Assembly (NCBI GenBank): GCA_003161815.1
Contig: PMNN01000274.1
Span: 1-5,958, forward strand
Direction of reading: 5' to 3'
Length of the DNA stretch: 5,958 nucleotides
Origin: Methanobacterium sp.
Lineage (GTDB): Archaea; Methanobacteriota; Methanobacteria; Methanobacteriales; Methanobacteriaceae
Shown here: positions 4,260-5,958 of the stretch, piece by piece
Layout of the letters: every line of letters starts with the position of its first letter
How positions within the stretch are numbered: position 1 is the stretch's first letter
Made by a program: the position numbers and the translations under genes
Notes under the pieces: model-generated
Told to the model about the DNA's origin: nothing
Database searches by the model: none
Seen by the model: the letters and a program-made list of their open reading frames with translations, nothing else

Positions 4260-5246
4260 ATGGATAATTATTGGAAAGACAAAAATATTTTAGTTACCGG
4301 TGCAACCGGTCTTTTAGGATCTTGGCTGGTTAAAGAGCTAGTTGATAATCACTCTAAAGTGATATGTTTGATTAGAGACTTTGTGCCAAAATCAAATTTT
4401 TATTTGAATGGTTATAATAAAAAATCAGTGAACGTCAAAGGCTCATTAGAAGATTTTTTCTTAATAGAAAGAATTCTTAATGAGTATGAAATCGACACTC
4501 TTTTTCACTTGGGTGCTCAAACCATTGTCGGAACAGCTAATTCCTCTCCGATATCAACTTTTGACTCAAATATAAAAGGAACATGGAACATTCTAGAAGC
4601 TTCAAGAAAAAGCAGAGTCATTAAAAGAATTGTGGTGGCTTCAAGTGATAAAGCTTATGGAGAACATGAAAAATTACCATATGATGAAGATATGTCTCTA
4701 AAAGGAAGGCATCCATATGATGTTTCTAAAAGTTGCGCTGATTTAATAGCTCAAAGTTATGGTTACACTTATAATTTACCAATTGGAATTACAAGGTGCG
4801 GAAATTTTTATGGCGGCGGTGATTTAAACTTTAATCGCATTGTCCCCGGAACTATAAAATCTGTTCTAAATAATGAAAAACCAATTATTAGGAGTAATGG
4901 GAAATATATTAGAGATTATATTTATATTAAAGATGCTGTAAAAGCGTATATGACTTTAGCAGAGAGTTTAGATAATCCTAATATAAGAGGTCCTTTTAAT
5001 TTCAGTAATGAAAGTCAAGTATCGGTACTGGAAATTGTTAATATGATTCTGAATTTAATGAATAGAGAGGATTTAACCCCGATTATATTAAATGAAGCAG
5101 ATAATGAAATAAAACACCAATATCTTTCAGCCAAAAAGGCAAGAACTGAAATTGGCTGGGAATCTGAATACGAATTAATTGATGGTTTAAAAGAAACCAT
5201 TTTATGGTACAAAAAATTTTTTAATAATACGAAGGAACTAATATGA
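4260..5246 (+). CDS. rfbG: CDP-glucose 4,6-dehydratase-like SDR enzyme
   Basis: An extended short-chain dehydrogenase/reductase of 328 residues, expected to convert CDP-glucose to CDP-4-keto-6-deoxyglucose with bound NAD. The Rossmann motif is G14-x2-G17-x2-G20 in [10 protein letters not shown], with a basic R39-D40 after strand 2. HLGAQT is at 83-88, SSDKAYG at 128-134, the catalytic YDVSK at 153-157 (Y153, K157) and [19 protein letters not shown] at 179-197. The S-D-K triad (129-131) is what CDP-glucose 4,6-dehydratases use, whereas RmlB has D-E and GDP-mannose dehydratases S-E. 'GN..GGGD...R.VP' also matches RfbG. It is somewhat shorter than the typical 350-360 residues of enteric RfbG, and family members of this type are often annotated just as NAD-dependent epimerase/dehydratase. 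ATG 4260 follows the rfbF stop directly, with GGGGAGATC (4246-4254) as ribosome site; its stop overlaps the next start by ATGA. Confidence 0.82.
   Translation: MDNYWKDKNILVTGATGLLGSWLVKELVDNHSKVICLIRDFVPKSNFYLNGYNKKSVNVKGSLEDFFLIERILNEYEIDTLFHLGAQTIVGTANSSPISTFDSNIKGTWNILEASRKSRVIKRIVVASSDKAYGEHEKLPYDEDMSLKGRHPYDVSKSCADLIAQSYGYTYNLPIGITRCGNFYGGGDLNFNRIVPGTIKSVLNNEKPIIRSNGKYIRDYIYIKDAVKAYMTLAESLDNPNIRGPFNFSNESQVSVLEIVNMILNLMNREDLTPIILNEADNEIKHQYLSAKKARTEIGWESEYELIDGLKETILWYKKFFNNTKELI
5231..5237 (+). promoter_or_regulatory. Ribosome site for the aminotransferase, inside rfbG
   Basis: GAAGGAA lies 5 bases before ATG 5243, within the last codons of the dehydratase gene. With the ATGA overlap at 5243-5246 it supports coupled translation of the two enzymes. 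Confidence 0.5.
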
Positions 5247-5958
5247 AAGACTCAAATAACAAAGTACCCTTCCCTATGCGTGGGAATTATTATGATCTGG
5301 ACGACTTAGATTTCTTATTGAAAGTCTTAAACACTCATGAAAATTCAGTGAAATTTGAAGTAATCAGAAAGTTCGAATCGTGTTTTTCAGATTATATTGG
5401 AATAAAAAATTCCATATCGTTAACTAATGCGACTTCTGCTCTTCATCTAGCTTTAAAAGCTTTGGGAATTCAGCAGGGTGATGAAGTTATTACTACACCT
5501 ATTAGTTGGATTTCCACGTCTAATGTTATTTTAATGGAAAATGCTAAACCAATTTTTGCCGATGTAGAAAATGACACTCTAAACATTGATCCAGATTCTG
5601 TTTCTGAGAGAATTACTTCTAAGACTAAAGCCATTATACCGGTTCATTATGCTGGTCATCCTGTTGATATGGATGCAATTCTGGAAATCGCAACTGATCA
5701 CAATTTAATGATTATTGAAGATGCTGCACATGCTTTGGGATCGAAATATAAAGGTAAAATGATAGGTTCTCTCTCTTCTGATGTGGCGGCATTTAGTTTT
5801 CACTCCCAAAAAATAATCTCCACATTAGGTGAGGGAGGAATGGCGACAACAAATAATAATGAAATTAAAGAAAAAATCAATATTTTAAGAAATCATGGAG
5901 TAAAATATCTGCACAAAATTAAGGAAGAGTCGATAAGAAAAAAACCATGGTATAGAGA
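5243..5958 (+). CDS. DegT/DnrJ/EryC1/StrS family sugar aminotransferase (3' partial)
   Basis: The frame opens at ATG 5243 (ATGA overlap with the previous gene) and runs off the right edge after 238 codons of an expected 370-400 or so. It is a fold-type I PLP enzyme: [17 protein letters not shown] at 59-75 (phosphate-binding turn), [14 protein letters not shown] at 79-92, [12 protein letters not shown] at 133-144, [12 protein letters not shown] at 158-169 (D160 for the pyridine nitrogen), and [17 protein letters not shown] at 184-200. K190 is the lysine that forms the internal aldimine; CDP-6-deoxy-hexulose 3-dehydrases (RfbH/E1) have His there. The protein is therefore expected to transfer an amino group, normally from glutamate, to a keto sugar nucleotide. 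The likely substrate is the CDP-4-keto-6-deoxyglucose made by its neighbours, or an isomer of it; regiochemistry (C3 or C4) cannot be read from sequence. The C-terminal domain is missing here. Confidence 0.9.
   Translation, partial: MKDSNNKVPFPMRGNYYDLDDLDFLLKVLNTHENSVKFEVIRKFESCFSDYIGIKNSISLTNATSALHLALKALGIQQGDEVITTPISWISTSNVILMENAKPIFADVENDTLNIDPDSVSERITSKTKAIIPVHYAGHPVDMDAILEIATDHNLMIIEDAAHALGSKYKGKMIGSLSSDVAAFSFHSQKIISTLGEGGMATTNNNEIKEKINILRNHGVKYLHKIKEESIRKKPWYR

Noticed and set aside
5015..5212. 65-codon frame on the - strand
   Set aside because: It is entirely antisense to the conserved end of the dehydratase gene.

Overview
The window is about 70% A+T and reads as archaeal, most likely a methanogen of the Methanobacteriales (Methanobacterium-like). 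The grounds are TTTATATA-type TATA boxes, G-rich Shine-Dalgarno sites matching the archaeal 16S 3' end, T-rich terminators, TTG starts behind strong ribosome sites, and several protein types common in that order: short zinc-ribbon/membrane proteins, a DUF2085 protein and a PsbP-like lipoprotein tail. The lineage is an inference from style, not a database match. All genes lie on the + strand.

Left part (1-3156) is a run of small, poorly characterised proteins. It opens with the C-terminal end of a secreted or lipoprotein-like gene (2-130), then a 354-base gap, then a small polytopic membrane protein (485-832). Next comes a likely two-gene unit: a DUF2085 membrane protein (958-1326) and a protein with a zinc ribbon, one membrane helix, a Thr/Pro/Ser linker and an outside beta-rich domain (1344-1946). 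A T-rich inverted repeat separates this from a protein with one membrane helix and two zinc ribbons (1987-2337). The next gene has a ruined N-terminal zinc ribbon (two TAA stops and a one-base frameshift within 60 bases) in front of an intact four-helix membrane domain (2458-2941). That domain is a diverged relative of the protein at 485. A 60-residue zinc-binding protein follows (2974-3156). Zinc ribbons therefore occur at four neighbouring loci, on both sides of the membrane domain in different proteins.

A 308-base AT-rich leader (3157-3464) follows, with a T8 terminator, TATA-like boxes, a tandem 11-bp repeat and three copies of TCTGTTAAA.

Right part (3465-5958) is a tightly coupled nucleotide-sugar operon: glucose-1-phosphate cytidylyltransferase (rfbF), a CDP-glucose 4,6-dehydratase-like SDR enzyme (rfbG), and a DegT/DnrJ/EryC1/StrS aminotransferase that runs off the window. 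Zero-base spacing and an ATGA overlap imply translational coupling. Together they should turn glucose-1-phosphate into CDP-glucose, then CDP-4-keto-6-deoxyglucose. The third protein keeps the PLP-binding lysine, so it should aminate a keto sugar rather than dehydrate it as RfbH does. That points to a CDP-linked amino-deoxy sugar for a surface glycan, which would be a less common route.
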